Shown piece after piece: positions 12,525 to 22,725 of a DNA stretch of 64,000 bases (positions are counted from its first letter, which is position 1; every line of letters starts with the position of its first letter). Made by a program: the position numbers and the translations under genes. Origin of the DNA: Bryum argenteum (Eukaryota; Streptophyta; Bryopsida; Bryales; Bryaceae); the NCBI GenBank assembly GCA_037043015.1, contig CM073328.1:1909409-1973408 (forward strand). Reading direction: 5' to 3'. The notes below the pieces were generated by a model, which ran no database searches, was not told the DNA's origin, and saw nothing but the letters and a program-made list of their open reading frames with translations.

Positions 12525-12589
12525 TGCGAGTGAGCCCGATGCGAAGCCCTGTGCAAGACGATCAGATAATCGATGGTAGCTTGTAGTGC

Positions 12590-12880
12590 ATGTGTCTGAG
12601 TAGTTACAGTAATCTTCATTATTTTCTGTCTGCAGTTTTGTTCTTCCCTTCGCCTTCATGTTCTATTTTCATCACAGTCTCACTCTCTGGACCTTTGCTC
12701 AGCTCATCAGTTTTGTGTTCGGCCTGCCGGTACTGGTAAATTTCCAAATGATCACTACGGGCTCTTACCTTCAGGCTAGACCACCACTTACTTTAGGTCT
12801 TGGATCTGCTAGCTTTGTGTTCATAGGTAACGGAGAGGTATGCCACGACAAGAATTTCTGAGAGTTGAGCTAGTTTCGCT
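12590..12880 (+). other. Conserved 3' block of array unit P1
   Basis: Noncoding block beginning near the TTGTTCTTCCC word and containing GGACCTTTGCTCAGCTCATC and GATCACTACGGGCTCTTACC. Related blocks follow P3, P4, P5, P6, P7 and P8. Reading frames are not conserved between copies, so it is probably 3'UTR or flank duplicated with the gene. Confidence 0.6.
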
Positions 12881-12930
12881 GTACATACAGATCAATTGGG
12901 GAACGATACTCTCCATAATATTCTCCTCGA

Positions 12931-13780
12931 CGTGGAGCTAGCTTGTAACTCTTGCATAAGATATGTAAATTTTGGTGTTCGTGTGTATTTGAATCGATTA
13001 AGTGTGACCGTGAATATGTCCCCGTGGACGTTTGAATTCAATGTCAGGTTCGGATTTCTAGATCGAATCACCGGAATATGTAGCAACTACTATTCGGTTC
13101 ACATATGCGATACATTCTCATGCCTCAACGTTTGAATAATAGCCAGACTAGCAGGTTCAGCTATTGTGTAAATTCGCATGCAATTACTCTGTTGATTCTT
13201 CCATGTCCAAGTCTCATACCAGTGAGAGGTGCATCCTTTGTATTACAGTGGTACATTTTGATGGTAAACGACTTCACTTCAACATAACCACCAGCTGTTG
13301 AAAGATATCTTTGCACTTTGTTGATATAAGTACTGTAGAGGGATTGCTACAATCTAGGAGATCTAAATGCAAATCTAATTTAACTAGAAGTGATGGACCG
13401 ATCCAAGTTACTATGAAGTTGAAAAATTTTCAGAACAAGTTTTAGGATATCTGTAAGAACTTCAGAGCTTGAAAGCTAACTAAAGCACTGATTTCACTTA
13501 TCACCTTGAGGAACCCTTAGTTTAGTTAAAAGATTCTAGTCTTTGTTGATAAGCTCCGGTTTCGTAAATCTCTTAGAAAAGCCAATGTATTGAAACATTT
13601 TAAGGCAAGATACTTTTCAAATCCATGTAAAAATGCAATTATAAGGAAAGGTTCCCCATTAAGGCGGAACTTTCGAGAATCTGTAGGTAGTTTAATCCCC
13701 TGTTCCTCGTAACATGGGCATGACGTTCACGTCCGGAAATTTAGGCGACGCTGTTGCTTGGTGATGCCGATAACTGTACC
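12931..13780. other. Intergenic, no gene recognised
   Basis: Flank between the P1 unit and the P2 leader. It partly matches the region after P3 (the ATCTTTGCACTTTG.. and TAGAAGTGATGGACC words recur near 16060-16150), so it belongs to the duplicated unit. No coding signal was seen. Confidence 0.4.
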
Positions 13781-13970
13781 TCTCCCGCCTTCAGTTGTTC
13801 CACACCCTGTTTGCGCTCACGTTTTGCTTTACTCTCCCATATAGCAGCGCCAGGATCCAACCAGTCCGCACTCACACTCTTTGTAGCTCAGTCTCCTTCC
13901 ATTAATAGCAGCATACTACGCGATCGATCCTCGCATTTCTGAGCAGTTTTTGAGTGTCGTGAGATCTGCT

Positions 13971-14192
13971 ATGAGTGAGCCGATGGATTCATCTACAAGT
14001 CCACCTGTGCCTGTAAACCCGCACATGAGTACAACTACAGCTCCATCTGCTCCGGAGCCTCCTGTACCGCTAACTGCCGATGCCAGGGCCACATGGGAAG
14101 CCTGCCTTCAAGGGGAATACATGCCAAATGTTTTTCATGTGTCATCCATCTTTTTACATTTTTGTGATACTTTTACTAAAGTACTTAGATAG
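13971..14192 (+). pseudogene. P2: truncated PLATZ-like copy, N-terminus only
   Basis: ATG 13971 opens MSEPMDSSTSPPVPV.., a Pro/Ser/Thr-rich lead, then LTADARATWEACLQGEYM, which aligns with LTDEARATWQACLQAQY of P9. Homology ends at about 14125, just before the first cysteines. The frame then runs into unrelated AT-rich DNA and stops at 14192. A CCCGCC word (13784-13789) and the array-type leader (CGCGATCGATCCTCGCATT) are kept upstream. All zinc ligands are missing, so this is a remnant, perhaps cut by an insertion or deletion. Confidence 0.65.
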
Positions 14193-14540
14193 TTAAATGT
14201 AGATTTTAGAAAAACTTAGATTAGTCATACCTATAAATGAACACTCTAAATAATTATGTATACATGTATACATGGGGTACATGAATAATCTATGAAACGA
14301 GATCAAAAACACAGGAAAAATGTTATCCAATTAAAGGGGTACATATAGATATAAATAATTCTACCTCAAACATCTCTCAAATTGCACAATCTCAACTCAT
14401 ATGTAATTTACAAAATACCACAATCTTAAATAACATTTTGTTTAGTGTCTCGCTACCAACAACCCCACATTAATTCTACCCATTTCTTGAACATACTCTC
14501 TCATAAGTACCAAAACGACAGTTAGATAAGACGATTAAAT
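14193..14540. other. AT-rich gap between P2 remnant and P3
   Basis: Unrelated to the array units. It begins where P2 homology stops. No gene, RNA or terminal repeat was recognised. Confidence 0.4.
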
Positions 14541-14628
14541 CCCGCCAGGCTGCTAGAATGGGATTCAAACTATACATGTACAAATTCAAAATAATTTACC
14601 GCCTATTCTGGTTTCCAATCGCGGTAAC
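14541..14628 (+). promoter_or_regulatory. Upstream motif pair of P3: CCCGCC and TTTACCGCC..GCGGTAAC dyad
   Basis: CCCGCC is at 14541-14546, TTTACCGCC at 14595-14603 and GCGGTAAC at 14621-14628. The last two form an imperfect dyad (ACCGC/GCGGT). TTTACCGCC recurs at similar distance in P4 (17435-17443), P5 (37625-37633), P6 (41787-41795), P7 (45114-45122) and P8 (49150-49158). Confidence 0.45.
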
Positions 14629-14789
14629 TATCTTGTGGAAACAGGCAGGCTTGCATGAGACTGCAGCAACGACCCTATGAGCTCTGCCTTTCGGTGACTT
14701 TTCGCCACAATCACGCTGTCGGCGCCACGGATTTCCGCAGCTCAGCACTCTCTCAGCTCTCCCTGGAGAATCCCTGCATAGCGCTGTCC

Positions 14790-15500
14790 ATGGCCGCACC
14801 GGATGAGCCTGCGTATGTACCGCTCACTCCCCTAGTCCGGGACATATGGTCGGCTTGCGTTCAGGCGCGGTACCTCCATGAAATTCCAGCGGCAGATATT
14901 TGCAACAACGCCGCGTGCGATCAGGCGCGCTACGTCGATGAACGACCGAGAGATCAATGCTTCCTCGACTCATACGTACAACTCATACGATGGCTACATT
15001 ATCCGTGTACTCGTTGTTTCTTCTGCTTGGAATGCAAAGAAGGCGGGCTTTGCGCTAATTCTTTCAGCCGTTTAATCGGTGAAGCTGCACATCACGTTGG
15101 GCACGCCCGTCTGATGATTTACAGCAAATCGATTTACAGCAGCGACAGGCACGCGCGCATTCCGACCCTCTGTGTATTTACGGCGGAACTGGGGGGCATT
15201 CTCGGGGGCATTCTCAAGACTAACCGAGTGCCGGTAGCTCGGTATCTACATGGTATTTACGTTGTACACTACTTGCGAACGAGGCCGCGGGTCACATCAG
15301 AGCCTAAGATACATTGCCCAGGTTGTCAAACGGATGTCGCTAATGACCAGGATCGGCAGCTACAATATTTCAATCGGACACCTGAGTTCAAGCTCTGTTC
15401 CATTGAGTGCCTACTGGCATACGATCTCATAATGACAACCCCTCATGATCCGACGGAATACGATCTCAGTTTGACAACCCCTCATGATGTGCCGGAATGA
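14790..15500 (+). CDS. P3: PLATZ-like zinc protein
   Basis: I start at ATG 14790 (MAAPDEPAYVPLTP), the position conserved across the array; the frame is open for 45 codons upstream, but that part matches noncoding leader in paralogs. The protein has 236 residues: an N-terminal VQARYLHEIPA segment, CNNAAC, then after a 30-residue insertion C-x2-C-x2-C-x2-C-x5-C (CTRCFFCLECKEGGLC), H-x2-H (HVGH), the VVHYLRTRP strand, C-x2-C, and CSIECLLAYDL. The C-terminus repeats a 13-residue unit (YDLIMTTPHDPTE / YDLSLTTPHDVPE). The second Cys of the PLATZ GLC-x2-C pair is replaced (GLCANSF). The frame is intact. A nuclear DNA- or RNA-binding role is inferred from PLATZ. Confidence 0.72.
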   Translation: MAAPDEPAYVPLTPLVRDIWSACVQARYLHEIPAADICNNAACDQARYVDERPRDQCFLDSYVQLIRWLHYPCTRCFFCLECKEGGLCANSFSRLIGEAAHHVGHARLMIYSKSIYSSDRHARIPTLCVFTAELGGILGGILKTNRVPVARYLHGIYVVHYLRTRPRVTSEPKIHCPGCQTDVANDQDRQLQYFNRTPEFKLCSIECLLAYDLIMTTPHDPTEYDLSLTTPHDVPE

Positions 15501-15600
15501 TGTGCGGATTTCGGAAGAGGTTTTCCATCCTGGTGTACGATCTCGCGTGTAGGACCTCCGATGTAGTGGGGGTACCAGAAGGAGCCGAAGAAAGATTGAT
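15501..15600 (+). pseudogene. Relic C-terminus after P3
   Basis: Contains CTGGTGTACGATCTCGCGTG followed by AGGACCTCCGATG, which corresponds to the L-V-Y-D-L-A-C end of the ancestral domain as still readable in P1 (FLAYDLACK). It is out of frame with P3 and too short to function. Confidence 0.5.
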
Positions 15601-15699
15601 TCAGTAAGTCTTCCGAACTAGCCTGATGCGAAGCCCTGCGCAAGACGATCACTACAGATAATATTACTTGATTAGCTTAATATAGTTCATGTGAAGAAT

Positions 15700-16010
15700 T
15701 ACAGTAATCTTTATTTCTGTGTGCAGTTGTGTTCTTCCCCTCGCCTTCATGTTTTGATTCCATTACTGTCGCCCTCGCTGGACCTTTGCTCAGCTCATCA
15801 TTTTCGTCCCGAGCCTGCCGGTACCGTAAATTTCCACTTGATCACTATGGGCTCTTACCTTCACGACAGGCTGAACAACCACTTGGTTGAAGCCTTGGAT
15901 CATCTATCTTTGAGTTCAATGGCAACGGAGAGGTATGCCAGGACAAAAATTTCTGAAAGTTCAGCTAGTTAAATTGTTTATACAGATCAACTGCCAGGGA
16001 AGAATACTCT
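15700..16010 (+). other. Conserved 3' block of array unit P3
   Basis: Same landmarks as the P1 block (GGACCTTTGCTCAGCTCATC, GATCACTATGGGCTCTTACC). The open frame across it differs from that in the P1 block, so it is noncoding. Confidence 0.6.
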
Positions 16011-17350
16011 CCTTAAGGTTCGTTTGAATGTGGAGCTAGCTTGTATCAAATGAAGTGGATCTTTGCACTTTGATGACAGAACTATTGTACATAGATGGAT
16101 TGCTATGATCTTAGGGATGAACGCAAATCCAGTTTAACTAGAAGTGATGGACCTATCCAAGTTACCATAAAGCTGAAAATCATTCCGAAACTTTAGAAGA
16201 CCTGTAACTTGAACATCACAGCATAAAAGCTAACCACTGATGTCACTCATCACCTTTAGAATAGTCCAGTCTCTGTTGATTACAGTCTCTGTTGATTAGG
16301 ATCCCTGACACTTTTAAGGGACGTTAGGAACTTTCAATATGCAGAATGTTCAAGTAGTTTTTATTTTATCTTATGTAATGTTGAAGAATTTAGTTTTTTT
16401 AAGAGCTACTGGTTAATACATTGGAATATACACTAGTTAGTTGTAGGATGCACACAAAGCTTATTGTAAGATAAGATAATATCAAATCTGTCACTGCTTG
16501 TAGGAATAAAGCTTGATGTCATTCCGTTCACTTCTCTTCATTAATACTTCATTTTCATTGAAGATAGTAAACTGATATTGAGATTTTGCGATTGTATGAT
16601 CATGACATTTATTTTAACGAAGCAATAATTCTTGAAGCTACACAATCACTCAGAAAATTCCAATGTAAAATATTGAGACATTAAAATGCAACTTAGATAT
16701 TTTTGATTTCATGTAAAATGCAACTACGAGGCAACCCCCATTATGTATTAGGTAACAGAATTGACCACCTACTTGTAGAGAACATGTCAGAAATGTTCTC
16801 TCATTAACATGTTTAGAAATTAACATATATTAAGATTCATGTCTAAAATTGCATAATTCTATGTCATTGATTACATATTATTCACCAAAATTCAAACATT
16901 CAATGAATAGTACATACGCATGACCTTAACTCAATGAAATGTGATTTACAAAATCATAGAAAATTTTGTATTAGTTTTTTTTTGTGGTAATTGTTAACTA
17001 TAACCAAATATGACACTGCATTGATTCCTCAACATATGGTTCACATTTTTTTCACTAGTTCACATTTTATTCATTGTTTCGACGGTCATCATGCTAGGGT
17101 GTTTGTACGAGGCAATCTTGTGCAATGCAAGAAGGAATCCTCGTTTGCCATCCTTGTTGCCGAATTTTATCTTGCATTACTTTTGTTGCAGGGAATTGCC
17201 CTATACACACATTGTCATAACTACAAATATTGCAATAAGTACACTACACTAGTTGGATGTAAAATAATCATTTGGATTTAGAACAATCATCAGGTATAGT
17301 ATATAGCATTGTGAGGAGGGTGTAATAGAATTTTAGGGTCAAGGGTAAAA
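16011..17350. other. Intergenic, no gene recognised
   Basis: AT-rich DNA between units P3 and P4. The first 250 bp resemble the P1 flank; the rest shows no feature I can support. Confidence 0.4.
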
Positions 17351-17443
17351 GGCGGGAGGATAGTTACCGATGCGTCATAGGAAATTACATCCCCGATTTT
17401 GAACTGGGGGAATTCGCCTGAATGCTCCCGACGATTTACCGCC
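17351..17443 (+). promoter_or_regulatory. Upstream motifs of P4
   Basis: GGCGGG at 17351-17356 is CCCGCC in reverse orientation. TTTACCGCC is at 17435-17443, followed by a GCGGAACC word at 17461-17468. These occupy the same positions as the motif pair upstream of the other units. Confidence 0.35.
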
Positions 17444-17596
17444 ATTTCTGGTTGTCAAACGCGGAACCAACCAACCTTGGCTCAACGACCTTATGAGCTC
17501 AGCCTTTCGGTGATTGTTCTCCACACTCATGCTATCGGCGCCGCGATTCTCAGCAGCTCTGTACTCTCTCAGCTGTCTCCGGAGAGACGTGTGTTC

Positions 17597-18781
17597 ATGG
17601 CCTTACCGTTCAGCCCGCTAACTCCCCAAGTACGGCAGATATGGTCGGCTTGCGTTCAGGCGCTGTACCTCAAAGAATTCCCACCGCAAAATCGTTGCAA
17701 CAACGACGTATGCTTTCGGCGGGATTCTCCAGAATATTCGTGCGATCGATGTTACTTCTGTGTGGATTGCGAGGAGGGTGGGCTTTGCGCATATTCTTTC
17801 AATCGTAGAACTGCTCCTCACGTTGGGCACACCCGTCTGAGGATTCACACCATCGGCCGGCAACTCTATGTGAGAGTGGATCACCTGCAGGGTATTCTAG
17901 GGGGCATTCTCCGGACGAATCAAGTGCTTGAGTTCCTTCAGGCTCATGATGGTTTTATTGGGCAGTACTTGCGAACAAGGCCGCCGGTCACAGATTACCT
18001 TCAGATATTTGTACATTGTAGAGGTTGCCAGAAAGATGTTGAGTATGTGGAGGATCCTAACTTACGAGATTTGAATCGGACGCACTTTAGACTCTGTTCT
18101 ATTGAGTGCTTACTGGCATACGATCTCAGAATGGCACATCATCCGCCTTTGCCTCAAATGGCCCCTCGGCCTCCCCCTCTAAATTTAAATGCGGTCACAC
18201 CGCCCAATCCCAAACTCCGGGATGCATGGTCGGCATGCGTTCAGGCGCGGTACCTCCATGAAATTCCAGCGCTAAATCTTTGCAACAACAACGAATGCGT
18301 TCAGCAGCGATCGCAGAATCTATTGTGCAATCGATGTTTCTTCTGTTTGCGTTGCCTAGAAGGCGGGCTTTGCGAAAATAGTTTCAAGCGTCTCGAAGGT
18401 GCTCTTCACCCTGCGCACAACTCTCTGAAGATTTACAGCAACGCCGGGCACTTCTGTGTAAGATTGCAAGACCTGCATCTGGGCACTCTCCCGATTGATC
18501 GAGTAGCTGTGTTCTATCATGATGGATACAACGTGCACTACTTGCGAACGAGACCGGCGGTCACAGATAGTCCTCTGATGTATTGTCTGGGTTGTCGACA
18601 GTATGTCGCGAATGAGCAGAGTTCTCACCTACTACATTTTAACCGGACAGGTTTGAAACTCTGTTCTATTGAGTGCCTACTAGCATACGATCTCGAAATA
18701 GCACCCTCTCCGGCTCCCCCTCCGGCTCCCCATCACCCTCCGGCTCCCCCTCAGATACCGCCTCCACTTGTTCCCCCGTGA
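17597..18781 (+). CDS. P4: two-domain PLATZ-like protein
   Basis: I start at ATG 17597 (MALPFSPLTPQ), aligned to the MAAPN starts; 394 residues. Domain 1 (about 5-190): CNNDVC, C-x2-C-x2-C-x2-C-x5-C (CDRCYFCVDCEEGGLC), H-x2-H (HVGH), QYLRTRP, C-x2-C, CSIECLLAYDL. A Pro-rich linker (PPLPQMAPRPPPLN) leads to domain 2 (about 210-375), with the same order: CNNNEC, CNRCFFCLRCLEGGLC, HPAH, VHYLRTRP, C-x2-C, CSIECLLAYDL. The tail is Pro-rich (PAPPPAPHHPPAPPQIPPPL). Domain 2 is almost identical in DNA to domain 2 of P6, 24 kb away, while domain 1 differs clearly. This is the only fully intact two-domain member. Paired zinc modules could give bivalent DNA binding (inference). Confidence 0.75.
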   Translation: MALPFSPLTPQVRQIWSACVQALYLKEFPPQNRCNNDVCFRRDSPEYSCDRCYFCVDCEEGGLCAYSFNRRTAPHVGHTRLRIHTIGRQLYVRVDHLQGILGGILRTNQVLEFLQAHDGFIGQYLRTRPPVTDYLQIFVHCRGCQKDVEYVEDPNLRDLNRTHFRLCSIECLLAYDLRMAHHPPLPQMAPRPPPLNLNAVTPPNPKLRDAWSACVQARYLHEIPALNLCNNNECVQQRSQNLLCNRCFFCLRCLEGGLCENSFKRLEGALHPAHNSLKIYSNAGHFCVRLQDLHLGTLPIDRVAVFYHDGYNVHYLRTRPAVTDSPLMYCLGCRQYVANEQSSHLLHFNRTGLKLCSIECLLAYDLEIAPSPAPPPAPHHPPAPPQIPPPLVPP

Positions 18782-19030
18782 AGGAAGTGGCCTCGTACGA
18801 CTCTAACTTGTATCGACTCTTGTATCGGGTAGGTGCACTACTTGCAGAAGAGCGACACACGGTTCCAGGAGACCCTCGTCTATGGTGTTACGGCTGTCAG
18901 GAATATGTTTCGAATGCATGAGTGCCTTTACACAGGAATATAATGCGGGTTTCGGTTGTATGTTCTGATTGAGTGTTCGCTGGTGTTCGATCTTGCCCAC
19001 AGAACCTCCGACACATAAGCGATACGAGAA
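18782..19030 (+). pseudogene. Relic half domain after P4
   Basis: Directly after the P4 stop, a second frame reads VKEVASY.., then the degraded YLR strand, GDPRLWCYGCQEYVSNA and finally LVFDLA. This is the C-terminal half of a PLATZ-like domain from the T-x-EVA motif onward, with frame changes. The same relic follows P5, P6, P7 and P8. Confidence 0.65.
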
Positions 19031-19099
19031 AGAGTGTTAAAGCAATGATAGACCTCCGACACAAGGCGATCAGATAATCGCTGTAGTGAATGTGAATAG

Positions 19100-19625
19100 T
19101 CTGTGACAGTTTTCTTCAATTCTTTGCGCAGTTTTGTTCTTCAATTACCTTCCAAGTCTTGATTCATTAGTGGCTCACTGCTTGGACTACTGGCCAGCTC
19201 ATCAGGTTTTTCAACCCGGGTAGTGTACTTTCCAGTACCAGTAGCTGCGCATGAGATCACCATGGGCTCGTGGAATCCGGTCCCAACCACTCCTTGGTTT
19301 AGTTCTTTGAACTGCTAGGTTTGTGTAGAATGGTCAGGGCGAGTTATGCAATCATTCCAGCAATTTCTGAGATTCAAGCAAACTGGATTAGGTTCTGTAC
19401 ATGCAACTTGGAGCGTAAGTTGATGATGGCGTTCCAAGACAATGGTAATACCGACATCAATATCTTATATCAAAGCAGAACATCCTAATATATTCCAATG
19501 AGCATGGCCAGTAGTTCTCGAAAAGTTGTTTGGTGCACATTTGTTGATAAAACTGAGAGATCGCTCTGCTCTGCTCTGGAAAGCTCTGTTCTGGAGAGAC
19601 TACTTACAGACGACAGAAATAGACG
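19100..19625 (+). other. Conserved 3' block of array unit P4
   Basis: Landmarks: GGACTACTGGCCAGCTCATC, GATCACCATGGGCTCGTGGA, and the distal CATGGCCAGTAG and GATCGCTCTGCTCTG words. Shared with P5, P7 and P8, and with an orphan copy near 35.2-36.06 kb. Confidence 0.6.
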
Positions 19626-19812
19626 TTTGATTCAACTGGGAGTTTTGTGAGAATCTAAATAATTACCTGTAAGAAGAACATTCATAGTTAAGAATTGCTT
19701 GATTGTTATCAGATATTTGTTAGTCATAGTGACCCACAAGGAAGATAGTAGCGTTTCCCTCTTTCGAAAGTAGGAAACCTGAAGATCTTTCCCTCCTAGC
19801 ATGTATGTGAAA

Positions 19813-19951
19813 GTGGAAAAATGATGGTAAAGTAGGTCGTACAAGGAATCTATATATGTTTTCCCAAGTGGGAATCTATTTATTGTGGGAAAATGATGGT
19901 AAAGTAGTTTACGTGAGGAATCCATATATGTTTTCCCAAGTGAGAATCTAT
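19813..19951. repeat. 72-bp direct tandem repeat, two copies
   Basis: GTGG(G)AAAAATGATGGTAAAG begins at 19813 and again at 19885. The copies end with ATATATGTTTTCCCAAGTG and GAATCTAT. The minus-strand frame across it is repetitive for this reason alone. Confidence 0.7.
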
Positions 19952-20340
19952 CAAATAATTTAAAAAACAACCTGCACCAAGAGACAGTGACATATAACAT
20001 CAAACCCAAGAAGTTTGAACACTATAACAATAATCCTTTGATTAATATAATGAACCACAAAATTTGGTTATAAACTTATAATCACCTCTGAAAGCAACAA
20101 AAGATACTCGAGAAAGTGCAAAGATAGGAATTTTGAAGATGGAGATGATTTCTGGAGATGATGGTTTTTCTTTCAAGGGACACGCTTGTTCCAACAAGAA
20201 CGATTTAATAACACCTTCTCTAGAAGCTTACAAGGGAGATATTTACTACAAAAGTGTACCTGGATATAGAAGTCAACCACCAACAGAAGCTGAATGAATG
20301 AGTTGACGAAATAGGGGAGCTGAGTGGACGAGGCGGAACA

Positions 20341-22199
20341 TCAGTAAGCTTGCGGATGACGATCCCCTTCGATCGGGGGTGGGGGGTTCTGCATGTGATT
20401 ACATATGCCCAGGCTGTGGGGATTCGGGAACCTTTTACAAGCCCACACCACGAAGAGGACCACCAACACAAAGGCTCCTATAACACTGCTAGCAATCACA
20501 CCCGTATTGGGCGAATCATTAGATGCACCGTGAGTGCTACATTCCTCACAGCAAGCGAGGTCTTGGATGGTGCTTTTAGTGTCTGTTCTCTCGCACAGAC
20601 CTCCGTTGTTCGCATACCCTCCTGCACATGCTTGCACTGTTCCATCCTATTCCATTCACCTCACTCTCGTTAATTGCAGGACTGGTGGCATTTGACATTG
20701 AGCCACAATTGCAAGCATTGTTTTCGAGTAATTGTACTTTCCGGGAAGCTGGTGCAATTTGCAGAAGTATGTAGGATCGCCTTGGTAGGATAACTGTATC
20801 CTGTCACTCTACGTCGTAATGCATCTTTGACAGGATTCGTCCGGTTTCCCCATAAATCCAAGTAGATTGGAACGCCAGCCATGCCAATGAGATCACCGTT
20901 AGTGTTGAAAGCTGCATTCACACTTACAGTATTAGCACAAAATCAACGCATCTGACTAGCAATTGACAGAGTGTAATTCAGGATAATTCTCAAGCGTACC
21001 GTTTTGAGACACAGAGATTGCAAGTACCTGATTGGGTGACACACGTTAAGTTGCCGCCGATGCGCTCGAAGTCCTCGTATATATCGCTGTACTGAGGCAT
21101 TCCGTTGGTTTCGATTTGCTTAAGGTTGGCGAAGTAGGAGAAGTATATGATGAGAACAAGCAGGAGATTCTCCAAGTCCCACACGACGGCTTCGTAGTGA
21201 CCACCAATTCTACAGAGCTGCGTAATCAGTGACGACGAGGTGACTGCCAGAGCCACGTCCGCGTCGTTACTCTGCGGCAACTTGTATAGAAACACCTTCG
21301 CACCCCCGGCAGCATCAGGAATTGTAACATTCCCGAATGTCGTAAGCAGAGCATCGGTGAGCACCAGAATCGCCTGCGTTCGCACTCTCAGACTCAAAGG
21401 GTGATAAATGTCACTTCTAAATTCAATCACAACCAGGATTAATAGGTGCCAGGGATGAATGGCTCGGTCGCTCGCACCTTGGCAGCCAAGGAATTGGAGT
21501 CGAAATTGGGCAGAGCAGTCGGAATATGAGCACGATCACCACCTTCGTCACCGACGTCGACGTCCGAAACCATGGCCGTGATCTAAGGTCGTAGCTGTCA
21601 CAATCATGCTTACTTCGAGCCTGCGCCCACATGAAAGTAACATTTCTCAACGAAAACTTTTGGACTAGTTAGGTGATGCAATTTCTAGTTATCCATCTGC
21701 AACCTGATTGATAATGATCACGAATAAGTTCTCGAATGGACATCTATGGTTTGGAACTGTTACCGCTCCGGGGAGTACTCGCCACATCCCCGCCAAAGTT
21801 CCGAATTAAGATCGAGTGAAAGTAGTTGAGTTCGCCATTGCCCACGTCTTTAGCAACGGATCCAACTCTCTGTGTGAGCAAATGGAAAGCATTATATTCA
21901 CACTGGTTCTGCTCGTCGACCTTGCCAATCTGCAGTCACACACATTCAAGCGCCACCTTGTCAGTAAACATCCAATCTCAAACCGTGTTCAAAGCTAGCT
22001 TGACGAGGCCTTGCTAATTGCAAAAAAAGCATACCTGACATAACCCTGCTTGTAATCCAGATTCATGCTCTTACAGGGGCTGCCTCCGATGGCTGGACAA
22101 TACGGACTATTGATGACCAGTTTGCAGGCGAGCCCCTCTCTATCCGCGAGCAACGGCTCACAAACGCCGTGCGAACAGTTCTTGGCATTATTGCGCAGT
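20341..22199 (-). pseudogene. VWA plus cache domain membrane protein, CACHD1/alpha2-delta-like, broken
   Basis: Exons readable in order on the minus strand: 22199-22035 (Cys-rich, CSHGVC..PYCPAI); a doubtful exon near 21929-21770; 21620 on, with CDSYDLRSRPWFRTSTSV then VVIVL, the typical lead into a VWA domain; a VWA remainder with DCSAQ, ILVLTDALL and GGHYEAVVWDLENLL..YFSYFA up to a GTACTT donor below 21028; 20911 on, with AFNTNGDLIGMAGVPIYLDL, the cache-domain strand; and 20637-20341, ending in a single transmembrane segment and a short Pro-rich tail. The order VWA, cache, one TM is that of alpha2-delta and CACHD1 proteins, which tune calcium channels in animals. The MIDAS strand is broken: a seven-base insertion separates VVIVL from DCSAQ, the motif itself is altered, and the VWA interior is too short. 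A pseudogene or rapidly decaying copy is likely. Confidence 0.6.
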
Positions 22200-22725
22200 C
22201 TGCAAGCAAATCGATGAGCCCATAAGTATCTTTCCTAGACTAATGTGTTTTTGTTCAAGATTCCGATGGGAGTTGATACAGTAATACAATCCCAATCGTG
22301 GGAAGCAAAATCAGTCTAAAACTTGACCCTATCGTCAAATGTCAGAACACCTTGGAATCGCGGTGTGAGATTTCTACTACAGATTATAGACTTGGACTTG
22401 AAATCCAACCGCGAACAGACACTGGATGAACTGGTTGTTGAAGAAGAAATGGCAACATCAGTACGCTTTTCATGTCTGTTTTCTTACAAATGGATGTCCC
22501 TTACCCCATTGGCATTTGAACTGTTCGCCCATCATGAGTTCATGACCTTGTATTATTCACCAGTCCTGCACCCATTCCATTACAACTTCATGCCATATCC
22601 AACCTAAACAATTCTGAGAACCCAATTCAGATCTCACAAACTTCAAATTTTAAGTAAAGGAATATTAGACAATCTTACCTCTTTGCATTTACGGAGCTTC
22701 TTTAATTTGAGCTCTGTCATCAAAG
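22200..22725. other. Gap between VWA gene and transposase gene
   Basis: May hold first exons of the VWA/cache gene, but none could be identified. No transposon terminus was recognised. Confidence 0.35.

Noticed and set aside
12391-12659. Frames over the P1 exon 2 region on both strands
   Set aside because: They overlap the CSIEC-coding segment in wrong frames.
17399-17596. Upstream extension of P4, and likewise of P3, P6, P7 and P8
   Set aside because: The extensions begin at non-ATG codons or unconserved ATGs and match noncoding leader in paralogs; the MAAPN-type ATG is conserved across the array.
19632-20009. 125-codon minus-strand frame with internal repeat
   Set aside because: Explained by the 72-bp direct DNA repeat; no motif, low complexity.
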